Positions 28,100 to 36,973 of a DNA stretch of 64,000 bases are shown here, in pieces (position 1 is the stretch's first letter; every line of letters begins with the position of its first letter). The notes beneath the pieces are model-generated. The model was not told where the DNA came from and did no database searches. It saw only the letters and a list, made by a program, of their open reading frames with translations. Both the position numbers and the translations under genes were made by a program. The stretch is from an uncultured Aliivibrio sp. (lineage in GTDB: Bacteria > Pseudomonadota > Gammaproteobacteria > Enterobacterales > Vibrionaceae). The DNA is taken from positions 17,600-81,599 of the forward strand of contig NZ_CAMLHO010000012.1 of the NCBI RefSeq assembly GCF_946479765.1. The letters run 5' to 3'.

Positions 28100-28627
28100 T
28101 TATTGCTCAACAAAAATAAGTTCATTTGTTTTAAAACCTAGAGATTGAGCTGTTGATACAAAACGCTCAATCACTTCTTGGTCAACGTCTTTAGTTCGAG
28201 ATAACAACCACAAGTAATCAAGATCAGGGCCTGATACAAACGCATATTGGTAGTTTTCTTTATCTAGCTCAAACACCACGTATGACCCGTAGAAAGGCCC
28301 AAAGAACGAGACTTTAAGATAGCCTTGATCTTCTGCATCAATAAACTTAGCTTTCCCTTCTGCCTCATTCCATTCTTGATCTTTTTTTGAATAGCCTCGG
28401 TTAATGACCTTAACGCTTCCATCTTCATTAATGCTGTACTCGGCGCTGACTTTACTCAACCCTTCTTCAAAAGAATGATTTAACCGTGCCACTTCGTACC
28501 ATTTACCTAAATAACGATTTAACTCAAAGCCTGAAACAGGCTCAACACCTTTTGGCATACCTAAACAACCACTAAGTGCTAACAAACTTATCCCTGCAAG
28601 TAGTGTTCTCATCGTATTTTTAATCAT
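28100..28627 (-). CDS. blc: Outer-membrane lipoprotein lipocalin Blc
   Basis: The 175-residue protein has a lipoprotein signal (LLAGISLLALSGC, lipidated Cys near residue 21) and a bacterial lipocalin barrel: GFELNRYLGKWYEVARLNHSFEEG (the GxW signature) and YLWLLSRTK near the C-terminus. By family it binds fatty acids or lysophospholipids at the outer membrane. I chose the ATG at 28627 because GGGAG lies just upstream and the lipoprotein signal begins there; a longer frame from 28687 adds 20 residues that spoil the signal. Confidence 0.93.
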   Translation of the reverse strand: MIKNTMRTLLAGISLLALSGCLGMPKGVEPVSGFELNRYLGKWYEVARLNHSFEEGLSKVSAEYSINEDGSVKVINRGYSKKDQEWNEAEGKAKFIDAEDQGYLKVSFFGPFYGSYVVFELDKENYQYAFVSGPDLDYLWLLSRTKDVDQEVIERFVSTAQSLGFKTNELIFVEQ

Positions 28628-28906
28628 CGTTAACTCCCTTAACTTAGTATGTAGACTATATACAGCTACTGTGATGAAAAAGATCACTTGTCGTTATTAT
28701 TCTTTTTATCACACCTATTCAATACAATCCATTTACATCGCTTGATCACATCTTGTCACCTAGGATGACGCGGCATTAATCTACATTCGCTGTTATTAGA
28801 TTTTCACATTAAAACACCGTACAATCAGCGCTAAATTTTGAGACGGTTCATTCCAAATGACACTTTCCAATAAGCCTCATATATAAACGACAATAGGTAG
28901 AGAAGT

Positions 28907-30097
28907 TTGCATACATTAGCGCAGTTACAATCCGGCGAATTACAAGGTATTACTCGATTACAATTAAGTGAAGGGATAACAGAGTTTCCACTTGAAATCT
29001 TATCCCTTGCTGACTCATTGGAAATCTTAGATTTATCGAATAATCAACTAACTACGCTACCGATTGAAATCACTCAATTACCTAAATTGAAGATCTTCTT
29101 TGCATCAAACAATCCATTTACTGTGTTCCCTGATGCTCTGGCGCAGTGTCCAAATCTTGAGATGATTGGATTCAAATCGTGTCAAATTCAGCATATTCCT
29201 GAAGATGCCTTTCCACCGAAACTGCGTTGGTTGATCTTAACGGATAACCAAGTTGAAGCATTGCCAAACTCATTAGGTAACTGCCACTTAATGCAGAAGC
29301 TAGCATTAGCGGGTAATAACCTAACTGAGCTACCAGCCAATTTATCTCAGCTACACAATCTTGAGTTATTGCGAATTTCAGCAAACCAGTTAGTCGAATG
29401 CCCAGAGCAATTGTTGGATTTACCAAAACTGGCGTGGTTTGCCTTTGCGGGAAATCCATTCTGTAAATCAGATTTAAAAGTAAAGTCAGTGCCGAGTCTT
29501 GCGTCTTCAAGTTACACCTTAGAAAACGTATTAGGCCAAGGTGCATCTGGTGTGATTTCTAAAGCACATTGGAATAACGAACAAACGGATTTCCCACAAG
29601 AGATTGCTGTTAAAGTCTTTAAAGGCGAAGTAACGAGTGATGGCTACCCAGAAGATGAATTACAAGCGTGTTTAAAAGTGGGCAATCACCCAAGCGTAGT
29701 GCAATCATTAGCGCAAGTGAGTGAAGATAATTACTTAGCGTTGATCATGAATTTGATCCCACCGCATTACAAAAACCTGGGTTTACCACCAAGTTTAGAA
29801 AGCTGTACTCGTGATACTTTCCCTGAAGGGTTTAGCTTATCGTTAGAGCACATCAATAAGATGGTTGCAGAAATGCGTAACGTGTTTGAACACCTGCATG
29901 ATAACCAAGTCTGCCATGGGGATTTATACGCACACAACACCTTGTTTGATGAAGAGGCGAATATTATCTTTGGTGATTTTGGCGCAGCAAGTATGTATCA
30001 CATGCTGACTGAAGCGCAGCAACAGAAAATAAGATTGATTGAAGAACGAGCACTTAATTACTTTGTAGACGACTTAATGAGTGTTTGCACGGACTAG
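28907..30097 (+). CDS. Leucine-rich-repeat / protein-kinase fusion
   Basis: The 396-residue cytosolic protein has about eight leucine-rich repeats (residues 15-190; pattern LxxLxLSxNxLxxLP) followed by a compact protein-kinase domain (about 203-396). Kinase elements visible are the G-loop LGQGASGVI, the VAIK-type lysine in IAVKVF, the catalytic loop CHGDLYAHN and the DFG motif in GDFGAAS. The HRD arginine is Gly, and the C-lobe ends 45 residues after DFG, as in this bacterial family. Ser/Thr kinase activity is an inference. Translation begins at TTG (28907): an in-frame stop lies 9 nt upstream and no ATG fits the conserved N-terminus. Confidence 0.88.
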   Translation: MHTLAQLQSGELQGITRLQLSEGITEFPLEILSLADSLEILDLSNNQLTTLPIEITQLPKLKIFFASNNPFTVFPDALAQCPNLEMIGFKSCQIQHIPEDAFPPKLRWLILTDNQVEALPNSLGNCHLMQKLALAGNNLTELPANLSQLHNLELLRISANQLVECPEQLLDLPKLAWFAFAGNPFCKSDLKVKSVPSLASSSYTLENVLGQGASGVISKAHWNNEQTDFPQEIAVKVFKGEVTSDGYPEDELQACLKVGNHPSVVQSLAQVSEDNYLALIMNLIPPHYKNLGLPPSLESCTRDTFPEGFSLSLEHINKMVAEMRNVFEHLHDNQVCHGDLYAHNTLFDEEANIIFGDFGAASMYHMLTEAQQQKIRLIEERALNYFVDDLMSVCTD

Positions 30098-30162
30098 ATA
30101 AATTACACGCACATCAAGCTATATCGGGGATTTACAATGTAAACCTCAAGGATTATAAATAC

Positions 30163-30216
30163 AAAAAAGCCTTAAACTCGTTAACTTGAAAGCAACGACT
30201 TTAAGGCCTTATTTTT
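30163..30216. terminator. Terminator between LRR-kinase gene and astB
   Basis: Arms GCCTTAAA (30169-30176) and TTTAAGGC (30200-30207), extended by an ACTCGTT/AACGA partial match, form a hairpin flanked by A and T runs between convergent genes. Confidence 0.7.
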
Positions 30217-30220
30217 GGAT

Positions 30221-31555
30221 TTATTTTTGGAACGGATACACTGAACCTAACTGCATGATTTGAGTTAACTCATCCAATGCAGCTCGTGATTCTAATAACA
30301 ATTGAGGATCTGCAAGATCATTATCGCCAATACGGTCACGGTAATGTTTATCAGCCCACTGATTTAGCGTTGTAAACAGGTGATCGTTCATCAAAGTATG
30401 TTGATTCACCGCTTTTTGCTCTGCTTCATTTAATACCACACGTAAACGAAGGCACGCTGGCCCCCCCCCGTTTTGCATACTCTGTTTTAAATCAAAGGTA
30501 TGTAGCTCATCAATGCCACGCTTTTGCTCCACAAGCTCGTTTAAATAAGCCCACACTCTTGGGTTCTCACGACAATGTTGTGGAAGAATGATCAAGGTTT
30601 TACCATCCGACTTTGTTACTAATTGGCTATTGAACAAATACGTTTCTACGGCATCTTGAAGAGAGACTTTATCAGTTGGAACCTCAATAACATTAAAGCC
30701 AGAACCATAAGAAGCACTTAAATCAGACTTCACTTGTTCTTGATTCAAAAACGCTTGTTGATGACAAAATAACGTATTCTTATTACCGACAGCAATAACA
30801 TCATTATGGAAAACCCCTTGGTCGATAACATCAGGGTTTTGTTGTGCAAACACAGTAAATTTATCACGCAAACCGTGTGTTCTTGCTATCGCTTCACTGG
30901 CTTCCAGTGTTTGTCGCGCAGGGTATTTTTTAGGTGCAGGGTAACTGTCATTAAACGCACTCTTACCAAACACAAAGAACTCGACACCTTGCTCGCCATA
31001 CTCATTACAAAAGCGCGTATGGTTTGCTGCACCTTCATCACCAAAGTAATCACTGTGTGGTAAGGCTTCGTGATGTGCGAAATGTTTTTCATCAGCAAAA
31101 GTGGCTTTTAGAATATTACCTGTCACTTCATCTTCAATTGAGCGATGAAATTTATTAATGAGGTTTGCGGGCGTAAAGTGAATTTTTCCATCCGCCGTAT
31201 CAGAGCTTGGGGATACTGTCGCTGCGTTTGCTGTCCACATACTTGAGGCTGAGCTACAAGCCGCGAGTAACTGAGGAGAATATTGATGTGATTGTTGCAA
31301 TACATTCGCGTCTGACCCAGAAAAACCCAAACGGCGTAACGTAGCAATATCAGGGCGTTCTTGAGGTACTAATACCCCTTGAACAAACCCCATATCATGC
31401 AAAGCTTTCATCTTTTCTAAGCCTTGCTTCACCGCTTGTTTTGGATTGGAAGCACCTGATTTATTATTTTTAGAGGCAATATTTCCAACCGATAAACCAC
31501 TGTAGTTATGCGTTGGCCCAACAAGACCATCAAAGTTCGCTTCAACTGCTTTCAT
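30221..31555 (-). CDS. astB: N-succinylarginine dihydrolase AstB
   Basis: The 444-residue enzyme of the arginine succinyltransferase pathway converts N2-succinylarginine to succinylornithine, CO2 and ammonia. Family signatures are [16 protein letters not shown] at the N-terminus, HNDVIAVGN in the middle and [13 protein letters not shown] near residue 367. I chose ATG 31555 because GAGGG lies 6 nt upstream; the ATG at 31567 adds four residues. The rest of the ast pathway is not in the window. The GGGP codons form a run of nine G (30461-30469 on the plus strand as C). Confidence 0.96.
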   Translation of the reverse strand: MKAVEANFDGLVGPTHNYSGLSVGNIASKNNKSGASNPKQAVKQGLEKMKALHDMGFVQGVLVPQERPDIATLRRLGFSGSDANVLQQSHQYSPQLLAACSSASSMWTANAATVSPSSDTADGKIHFTPANLINKFHRSIEDEVTGNILKATFADEKHFAHHEALPHSDYFGDEGAANHTRFCNEYGEQGVEFFVFGKSAFNDSYPAPKKYPARQTLEASEAIARTHGLRDKFTVFAQQNPDVIDQGVFHNDVIAVGNKNTLFCHQQAFLNQEQVKSDLSASYGSGFNVIEVPTDKVSLQDAVETYLFNSQLVTKSDGKTLIILPQHCRENPRVWAYLNELVEQKRGIDELHTFDLKQSMQNGGGPACLRLRVVLNEAEQKAVNQHTLMNDHLFTTLNQWADKHYRDRIGDNDLADPQLLLESRAALDELTQIMQLGSVYPFQK

Positions 31556-31885
31556 ATATTCCCTCATGACTGTTCTTTACTGCGTATTGAGTTCTTTGAC
31601 TCAATCTATTTGGCTGATAGTAGCAAATTAAACTCAGTCAGCAGCATTTAATCTCATCAAACAAGCGCACAATCACAACTTTTATTTAACATTTATGCAC
31701 TTTTAATTAACTATTCTCTGTAATCAAATATCTATGCAGATTTTTATTCTAACGATTAGTCATATCATAATTTATACGATGACCAATCATTTATTCATCG
31801 GTAAAAACTATTGAAATGATAGTTGATAATAACTCTCATTTACATATACTAATAATCATTCGCATTTACTGATGGCTTTATAATT
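31556..31885 (+). promoter_or_regulatory. 330-bp intergenic region with two Fur-box-like sites
   Basis: Near the start of the downstream transporter lie GATAATAACTCTCATTTAC (31825-31843) and AATAATCATTCGCATTTAC (31851-31869). By eye these match 13 and 12 of 19 positions of the Fur consensus. The remainder is AT-rich without a visible gene. Confidence 0.55.
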
Positions 31886-33070
31886 ATGATGACTACTAAT
31901 TCATTCTCACAATCATTCTCATTTTCGCAGTTCTCACTGCAACACAAGCGTCTATTATTGCCTATTACATTACTCGCGTTAGTCACGGCGGAAACAACAC
32001 GCACCATCACTGTCACTACTCTTTCTGATGCATTTTGGGCAGTTTCTACTTATGTGGCTTTCACGTTGGTCATTTATCATTACCTATCTAACATTATGAG
32101 TAAAACCAGCCGCATTACGGCCTTATATAATAAATCTCGTACCAACCAAGTTGTTTTCTCTTCTTTACTTGGTGCATTACCGGGCTGTGGCGGCGCTATC
32201 GTTGTTACCACTCAATACATTAGTGGCAAAGTAGGCTTTGGGTCAGTGGTTGCTGTTTTAACGGCTACCATGGGTGATGCGGCTTTCTTATTGATTGCAG
32301 CACAACCCAAAGTCGGATTTGGTGTGATGGTGTTAGGTGTGGTTGTTGGTGCCGTATCTGGCATCATCGTAAACGCCTTGCATAAAGACGACTTTTTACG
32401 CCCAGAAGCGAAAGACATTGTAGAACCTAAACGTGATATTCCTTGCTTACAAGTTAAGGCTATCAATCTACAAGGTGCATTTTGGAAGTGGGTATTAGTT
32501 CCTGCGACTATCGTTGCGGTATTAGGCTCTTTCCAAGTCGATATTAACCAATTGCTTCATGTTCCTGAGCACACGATTGAGTGGATAGGTGCGGTATTAT
32601 CTATTGGTAGTATGCTGTTATGGTCATTAACTAAAGAGATCAGTGATTATCAATCAACGGTTTCTGAAGACAATAAATGTGTAACCTCCCACCCTATGCA
32701 AAAAGCAGCACAAGACACTAACTTTGTCTCAGCTTGGGTGATTGTGGCTTTCTTAATTTTTGAACTAACGACCTACTTTTCTGGCATTGATTTACACACG
32801 GTATTCTTAGGTTACGGTATGTGGATGCCACTGATTGGTTTAGCTATTGGTTTACTGCCGGGCTGTGGTCCTCAGATTTTAGTGACTAGTTTATACTTAT
32901 CAGGCGCAATGCCGATGTCAGCACAGCTTTCAAATTCAATATCAAACGACGGTGATGCACTTTTCCCTGCGATTGCATTAGCACCAAAAGCCGCAATGGT
33001 CGCGACCTTCTACTCAGCAGTCCCTGCCTTTGTGGTTGGTTATGGTTACTACTTCTTATTTGAAATGTAA
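31886..33070 (+). CDS. Putative heavy-metal (manganese-type) exporter, ArsP_2-like
   Basis: The 394-residue membrane protein has about ten hydrophobic segments in two halves. Each half carries a matching motif: LLGALPGCGGAIVVTTQYISG (about residues 93-113) and AIGLLPGCGPQILVTSLYLSG (about 323-343). Conserved Asp residues (GDAAFLL; NDGDALFPAI) follow each motif. The layout suggests a duplicated transporter fold; related proteins are annotated as putative manganese transporters or heavy-metal exporters. The metal is not established. Two Fur-like boxes upstream suggest iron control. It ends at a strong terminator. Confidence 0.75.
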   Translation: MMTTNSFSQSFSFSQFSLQHKRLLLPITLLALVTAETTRTITVTTLSDAFWAVSTYVAFTLVIYHYLSNIMSKTSRITALYNKSRTNQVVFSSLLGALPGCGGAIVVTTQYISGKVGFGSVVAVLTATMGDAAFLLIAAQPKVGFGVMVLGVVVGAVSGIIVNALHKDDFLRPEAKDIVEPKRDIPCLQVKAINLQGAFWKWVLVPATIVAVLGSFQVDINQLLHVPEHTIEWIGAVLSIGSMLLWSLTKEISDYQSTVSEDNKCVTSHPMQKAAQDTNFVSAWVIVAFLIFELTTYFSGIDLHTVFLGYGMWMPLIGLAIGLLPGCGPQILVTSLYLSGAMPMSAQLSNSISNDGDALFPAIALAPKAAMVATFYSAVPAFVVGYGYYFLFEM

Positions 33071-33115
33071 CCCGTAGACCTTAATATCATAAAGCGAACT
33101 ATAGCGAATATAAAG

Positions 33116-33147
33116 AAAGGCGACAGCATAATACTGTCGCCTTTTTT
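33116..33147. terminator. Bidirectional terminator between exporter gene and yghU
   Basis: Arms AAAGGCGACAG (33116-33126) and CTGTCGCCTTT (33134-33144) pair perfectly, with T runs on the plus strand, between convergent genes. Confidence 0.92.
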
Positions 33148-33171
33148 CAAATAGATAACCTATAAATACAA

Positions 33172-34032
33172 TTACTTAGGTTGTTTTTTTAATACCATAT
33201 CAATATCTTCAGCAGAATGACGCTCTGGTACTTGCTCCCACTCTTCGCCCCACCCACGATTGACAATTTTACCGCGCTGTACTGCTTCTCTGGCTTCAAG
33301 CATTTTTGCCCAGCGCACTACGTTGGTATAACTTTCTACTTGCAAAAACTCGGCAGCATCATACAAGTTACCTAATACCAAGTTGCCATACCACGGCCAA
33401 ATCGCCATATCAGCAATACTGTATTCTTCCCCTGCAACGTAAGTATTTTTAGCAAGTTGCTTATCAAGTACGTCTAGTTGGCGTTTTGCTTCCATAGAAA
33501 AGCGGTTGATTGGGTATTCTTGTTTTTCATCAGCATACGCGTAAAAATGCCCAAAACCACCACCTAAGAATGGTGCAGAGCCTTGCGCCCAGAATAACCA
33601 ATTAAAGGTTTGTGTTCTTGCACTGCCTTCTTTTGGTAAAAACTGGCCAAACTTTTCAGCAAGATGAACTAAAATAGAAGCGGATTCAAAAACATGAACT
33701 TCAGGATCAATCGAGTGATCCACTAATGCTGGGATTTTTGAATTTGGATTAACATCCACAAAGCCTGATGAGAATTGATCGCTCTCGCCAATATTAATCA
33801 AATACGCATCATACTCTGCTTCTTTAATGCCTAGTGCTAATAACTCCTCTAAAAGAATAGTTACCTTTTGTCCATTTGGTGTCGCCAAAGAATAAAGCTG
33901 TAAAGAATGCTCACCTACTGGAAGCTTTTTCTCATGCCTTGCACCTGATTCAGGGCTGTTTATATTTGCCCATTTATTACCGCCATCAGTGTCATTGACC
34001 CAAATTTTTGGTGGGGTGTATTCATTTTTCAT
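33172..34032 (-). CDS. yghU: YghU-type glutathione S-transferase / disulfide reductase
   Basis: The 286-residue protein matches YghU across its length: WANINSPESGARHEKKLPVGEHSLQLYSLATPNGQKV, VDVNPNSKIPAL, FESASILVHLAEKFG and the alpha domain FLGGGFGHFYAY, IADMAIWPWYGN. YghU proteins bind two glutathiones and reduce disulfides and peroxides. The ATG at 34032 has AAGGA 7 nt upstream, better than the upstream ATG (34050). It follows the DsbA-like gene by 44 nt on the same strand, which suggests a shared thiol-redox role. Confidence 0.94.
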   Translation of the reverse strand: MKNEYTPPKIWVNDTDGGNKWANINSPESGARHEKKLPVGEHSLQLYSLATPNGQKVTILLEELLALGIKEAEYDAYLINIGESDQFSSGFVDVNPNSKIPALVDHSIDPEVHVFESASILVHLAEKFGQFLPKEGSARTQTFNWLFWAQGSAPFLGGGFGHFYAYADEKQEYPINRFSMEAKRQLDVLDKQLAKNTYVAGEEYSIADMAIWPWYGNLVLGNLYDAAEFLQVESYTNVVRWAKMLEAREAVQRGKIVNRGWGEEWEQVPERHSAEDIDMVLKKQPK

Positions 34033-34076
34033 CTTTAATTCCTTATCCATTTAGAAAATCAAGAGAGTTACTATTC

Positions 34077-34697
34077 TTAATATAGACGACTTTTGAGCAA
34101 GCCTATGGTTCCTTCTGATTTTTCATAATCAATTGGGAACTCTGTTAACTCATCCTTGGTTTTGAAAAATAAAGAAGGAAAGCCATTTTTTCCAATTGAG
34201 CGAGAAAATGTGATTTCATCGAGTAGCGCTTGATGTGTTTCTGGCGACAATAAATCCAGTTCAAATTTCGTCATATCTAAGTCAATGCTTCTAGCGCAAT
34301 AAAGTAGAACCTCATTATCGCTTGGATTTTTCGCTTCTAAATAATACGCTTTTTGAATCGCCTCAAGCATCGCTAATTCAGCGCCTTGAGATCGTGCAGC
34401 AAGAATGGCACGACAAGAAGGATAGGTAGAACGGCGCGGTGTGTTTTTCTCCCAAAAATCATGATTGAAAGAAGTCCCTAAATAATTTTCAATTTTCTGC
34501 CAATATGAGGCGATTTGTATCTGCATCTCTTGTGGCATTGGTTCAGAGGAATCTGGCGCTAATCCACCAAGAACATAAACGATTTCGATATCATTAGAGA
34601 TAGCTTGTTTTACTTTCTCCCATACCGGCTTGTAGCCCCAACACCATGAACACATTGGATCATAGACGTAATAAAGTATCGCTTTTTCTTCTGACAT
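34077..34697 (-). CDS. Cytosolic DsbA-family thioredoxin-fold protein (FrnE-like)
   Basis: The 206-residue protein has a DsbA-type thioredoxin fold with CSWC in YVYDPMCSWCWGYKPVWE (residues 10-28) and the cis-Pro region GKNGFPSLFFK (about 166-176). It has no signal peptide, so it should act in the cytoplasm, unlike classical DsbA. It lies between an AraC/GyrI-like regulator gene and yghU, all on the minus strand. The natural substrate is unknown. Confidence 0.9.
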   Translation of the reverse strand: MSEEKAILYYVYDPMCSWCWGYKPVWEKVKQAISNDIEIVYVLGGLAPDSSEPMPQEMQIQIASYWQKIENYLGTSFNHDFWEKNTPRRSTYPSCRAILAARSQGAELAMLEAIQKAYYLEAKNPSDNEVLLYCARSIDLDMTKFELDLLSPETHQALLDEITFSRSIGKNGFPSLFFKTKDELTEFPIDYEKSEGTIGLLKSRLY

Positions 34698-34790
34698 AAT
34701 TTAATCCCTTTATATTAATATCAGTAATCGTTACTTTCATCATATGGGATGCATTACTTAATAGCAAAACCTCACTCTCTAATCACATCC

Positions 34791-35660
34791 TCAATAAAAG
34801 CTAATAGGCAGGTAAAAATCGAGTTCAAACTCTTCTTCTTCGTTTAAAAAATGATTTTTGTGATAACGAACATACGCCGGTGTTGATCTAAGTTTAAAGC
34901 CTGACGCCGGCAACCATTGCTCTAATACCGTACTGATCTGTGGTAACAATTGACCATAAATACCTTGTAATCGAAACACCGCATGTAACCCACCAGGGAT
35001 CACCATTTGGTTCACTACCCCACGATATTTCAACGGTTTATCTATCGCAATACACGCCACATAACGGCATCTATCGAGATTGACCCACGCAGGGTTTGAA
35101 TGATGCAAACCAAATTGTGTCGAGAAGTCTCGGTTCTCTGAATTCGCCCACGCTTTAAGTATTAACCACGCGTTTCTGATAGAGCGGTTATAACCGTCAT
35201 GTCGAACATAGGCGGCTAATAACTCAGGGACTTCAATAATTTTAGGCGGCGGTAAATCTCTATCAGCAACCGCCAAGTACCCTGCTGCAATTTCTGGATC
35301 TTTTAAATACGGCTTATCTGATATTTGTAAATCATGCTTACGCCACTCTCCCGGAGACATATCAAAGGTTGATTTGAACGCTCGACTAAATGAAGACAGT
35401 GAACTAAATCCACATGTATTCGCAATATCCAAAACGGTCGATTTCGTATCAAACATTAGCTGATTCGCTGCATATTCCATGCGTGTTCGACGAATATACT
35501 GATGAATAGACTCCCCAACCACTTGTTTAAAGATGCGATGAAAATGCTGTTCAGAGTAAGCGGCAACTTCAGCTAAGTCTTTTGCTGCAAGCTCTTGGCT
35601 GATATCTTGATGAATATAAAACAAGACATCATTAATTCTTGATATGTGTTGTTGGCTCAT
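34791..35660 (-). CDS. AraC-type regulator with GyrI-like effector domain
   Basis: The 289-residue protein has an N-terminal AraC DNA-binding domain (ISQELAAKDLAEVAAYSEQHFHRIFKQVVGESIHQYIRRTRM and STVLDIANTCGFSSLSSFSRAFKSTFDMSPGEWR, about residues 15-105). A GyrI-like small-molecule-binding domain follows (about 135-285, ending in FELDFYLPI). This Rob-like architecture senses lipophilic compounds. I prefer ATG 35660: a longer frame from 35708 would run through the direct repeats AGCATAAAYGGACA that look like an operator. Neither start has a strong ribosome binding site. It probably controls the DsbA-like and yghU genes and possibly the divergent aminotransferase. Confidence 0.87.
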   Translation of the reverse strand: MSQQHISRINDVLFYIHQDISQELAAKDLAEVAAYSEQHFHRIFKQVVGESIHQYIRRTRMEYAANQLMFDTKSTVLDIANTCGFSSLSSFSRAFKSTFDMSPGEWRKHDLQISDKPYLKDPEIAAGYLAVADRDLPPPKIIEVPELLAAYVRHDGYNRSIRNAWLILKAWANSENRDFSTQFGLHHSNPAWVNLDRCRYVACIAIDKPLKYRGVVNQMVIPGGLHAVFRLQGIYGQLLPQISTVLEQWLPASGFKLRSTPAYVRYHKNHFLNEEEEFELDFYLPISFY

Positions 35661-35671
35661 AAATTTAAAAT

Positions 35672-35707
35672 AGCATAAATGGACATATTTATAAGCATAA
35701 ACGGACA
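35672..35707. promoter_or_regulatory. Direct repeat AGCATAAAYGGACA, candidate operator
   Basis: Two 14-bp copies, AGCATAAATGGACA (35672-35685) and AGCATAAACGGACA (35694-35707), are spaced 22 bp start to start. They lie between the divergent AraC/GyrI-type gene and the aminotransferase gene. Tandem direct repeats two turns apart fit AraC-family binding. Confidence 0.6.
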
Positions 35708-35761
35708 AACAAAGTTAATCAACGCCTTGTACTATCAAGAGATAAAATAAATAAGATAATA

Positions 35762-36928
35762 ATGGGAACACATATGGAAATAGCTCATTCATTGCAACAG
35801 ATCCAATCTTCTTACATCAGAGAGATCTTAGCAGCAGCCACGGACAAGAATGTTATCTCTCTCGCAGGCGGATTACCTGATGAGAAAACGTTCCCAATTG
35901 ATTTAATGAAACCGACATTAGAAAGCCTATCTGATATGCCAGAAGTCTTTCAATACGGTGCAACAGCAGGTTACGGCCCTCTGTTAGACCTACTGACAGA
36001 AATGTACCAATTACCAGAAACACACATGCCGATGATCTGTACAGGTTCTCAACAAGGCTTAGACCTTATCGCTCGTGCTTATGTTAATCCAAATGATACC
36101 GTTGTTATGGAAGCACCGAGCTACCTTGGGGCAATGCAGGTCTTTGGTTTAGTGCAAGCGAACATCGCAACCATTTCTCAAACCGAGTTTGGCCCTAATC
36201 TTGAAGAGCTAGAACAGTGCTTTATTCAAGAGTCACCAAAAATGTTTTACGCCGTGCCTGATTTTCACAACCCGACTGGTGTATGTTGGTCGTTAGAAAC
36301 ACGTAAGAAAGTGGCTGAGTTGTGTATTAAATACAAAGTCGCGTTCATTGAAGATGCCCCGTACCGTGAACTGCGTTTTACCGGTGAAGCACTGCCAATG
36401 GTGTCAACCTTCTGCCCTGACGATTCTATCGTACTGCGTTCATTCTCAAAAATTGCCTCTCCGGGTTTACGAATTGGTGCGGTAACAGGTAAGAAAAGCT
36501 ACTTAGAACCACTGATCAAAGTAAAACAAGGGGCGGATTTACATTCAAGTGTCCCAATGCAAGCCCTATTGGTTGGCCTATTAAAACACCCTGATTTTGG
36601 TCTGCATATGGAACAAATTCAGTCACTATACAAACAACGTTATGATGTTTTATTCGCAGAGCTACAAAAGCAATTGCCTGAAACCTGCGTACTGAACCCA
36701 GTAGATGGCGGTATGTTTATTTGGTTATCTATTCCAGATTGCGATACGTTTGCCCTAGCTAAAACATTAATCGCTAATGGCGTTGCGGTTGTACCAAGCC
36801 CTGTTTTTTATCCAAAACCAGAAGGCACACCCTCTGCATTACGCTTAAACTTTACTAATGCTAATGCTGAAGAGTTGGTTGAAGCGGTAGGTCGTTTAAC
36901 TAAAGTATTGAATGAAGCGCTGAACTAA
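35762..36928 (+). CDS. PLP-dependent aminotransferase, class I/II (2-aminoadipate type)
   Basis: The 388-residue protein has the fold-type I aminotransferase pattern: ISLAGGLPDEKTFP at the N-terminus, GSQQGLDLIARAYV, the YAVPDFHNPTGVCW motif (about 160-175), FIEDAPYRELRF with the PLP-binding Asp, and the Schiff-base lysine in SFSKIASPGLRIGAV (about residue 235). It lacks a GntR domain, so it is a stand-alone enzyme rather than a MocR regulator. The substrate is unknown. ATGs at 35762 and 35774 are both possible. Confidence 0.9.
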   Translation: MGTHMEIAHSLQQIQSSYIREILAAATDKNVISLAGGLPDEKTFPIDLMKPTLESLSDMPEVFQYGATAGYGPLLDLLTEMYQLPETHMPMICTGSQQGLDLIARAYVNPNDTVVMEAPSYLGAMQVFGLVQANIATISQTEFGPNLEELEQCFIQESPKMFYAVPDFHNPTGVCWSLETRKKVAELCIKYKVAFIEDAPYRELRFTGEALPMVSTFCPDDSIVLRSFSKIASPGLRIGAVTGKKSYLEPLIKVKQGADLHSSVPMQALLVGLLKHPDFGLHMEQIQSLYKQRYDVLFAELQKQLPETCVLNPVDGGMFIWLSIPDCDTFALAKTLIANGVAVVPSPVFYPKPEGTPSALRLNFTNANAEELVEAVGRLTKVLNEALN

Positions 36929-36973
36929 GCGTAGACTAATAATCACTATATTTATAATTTGAGTAGTATATAA

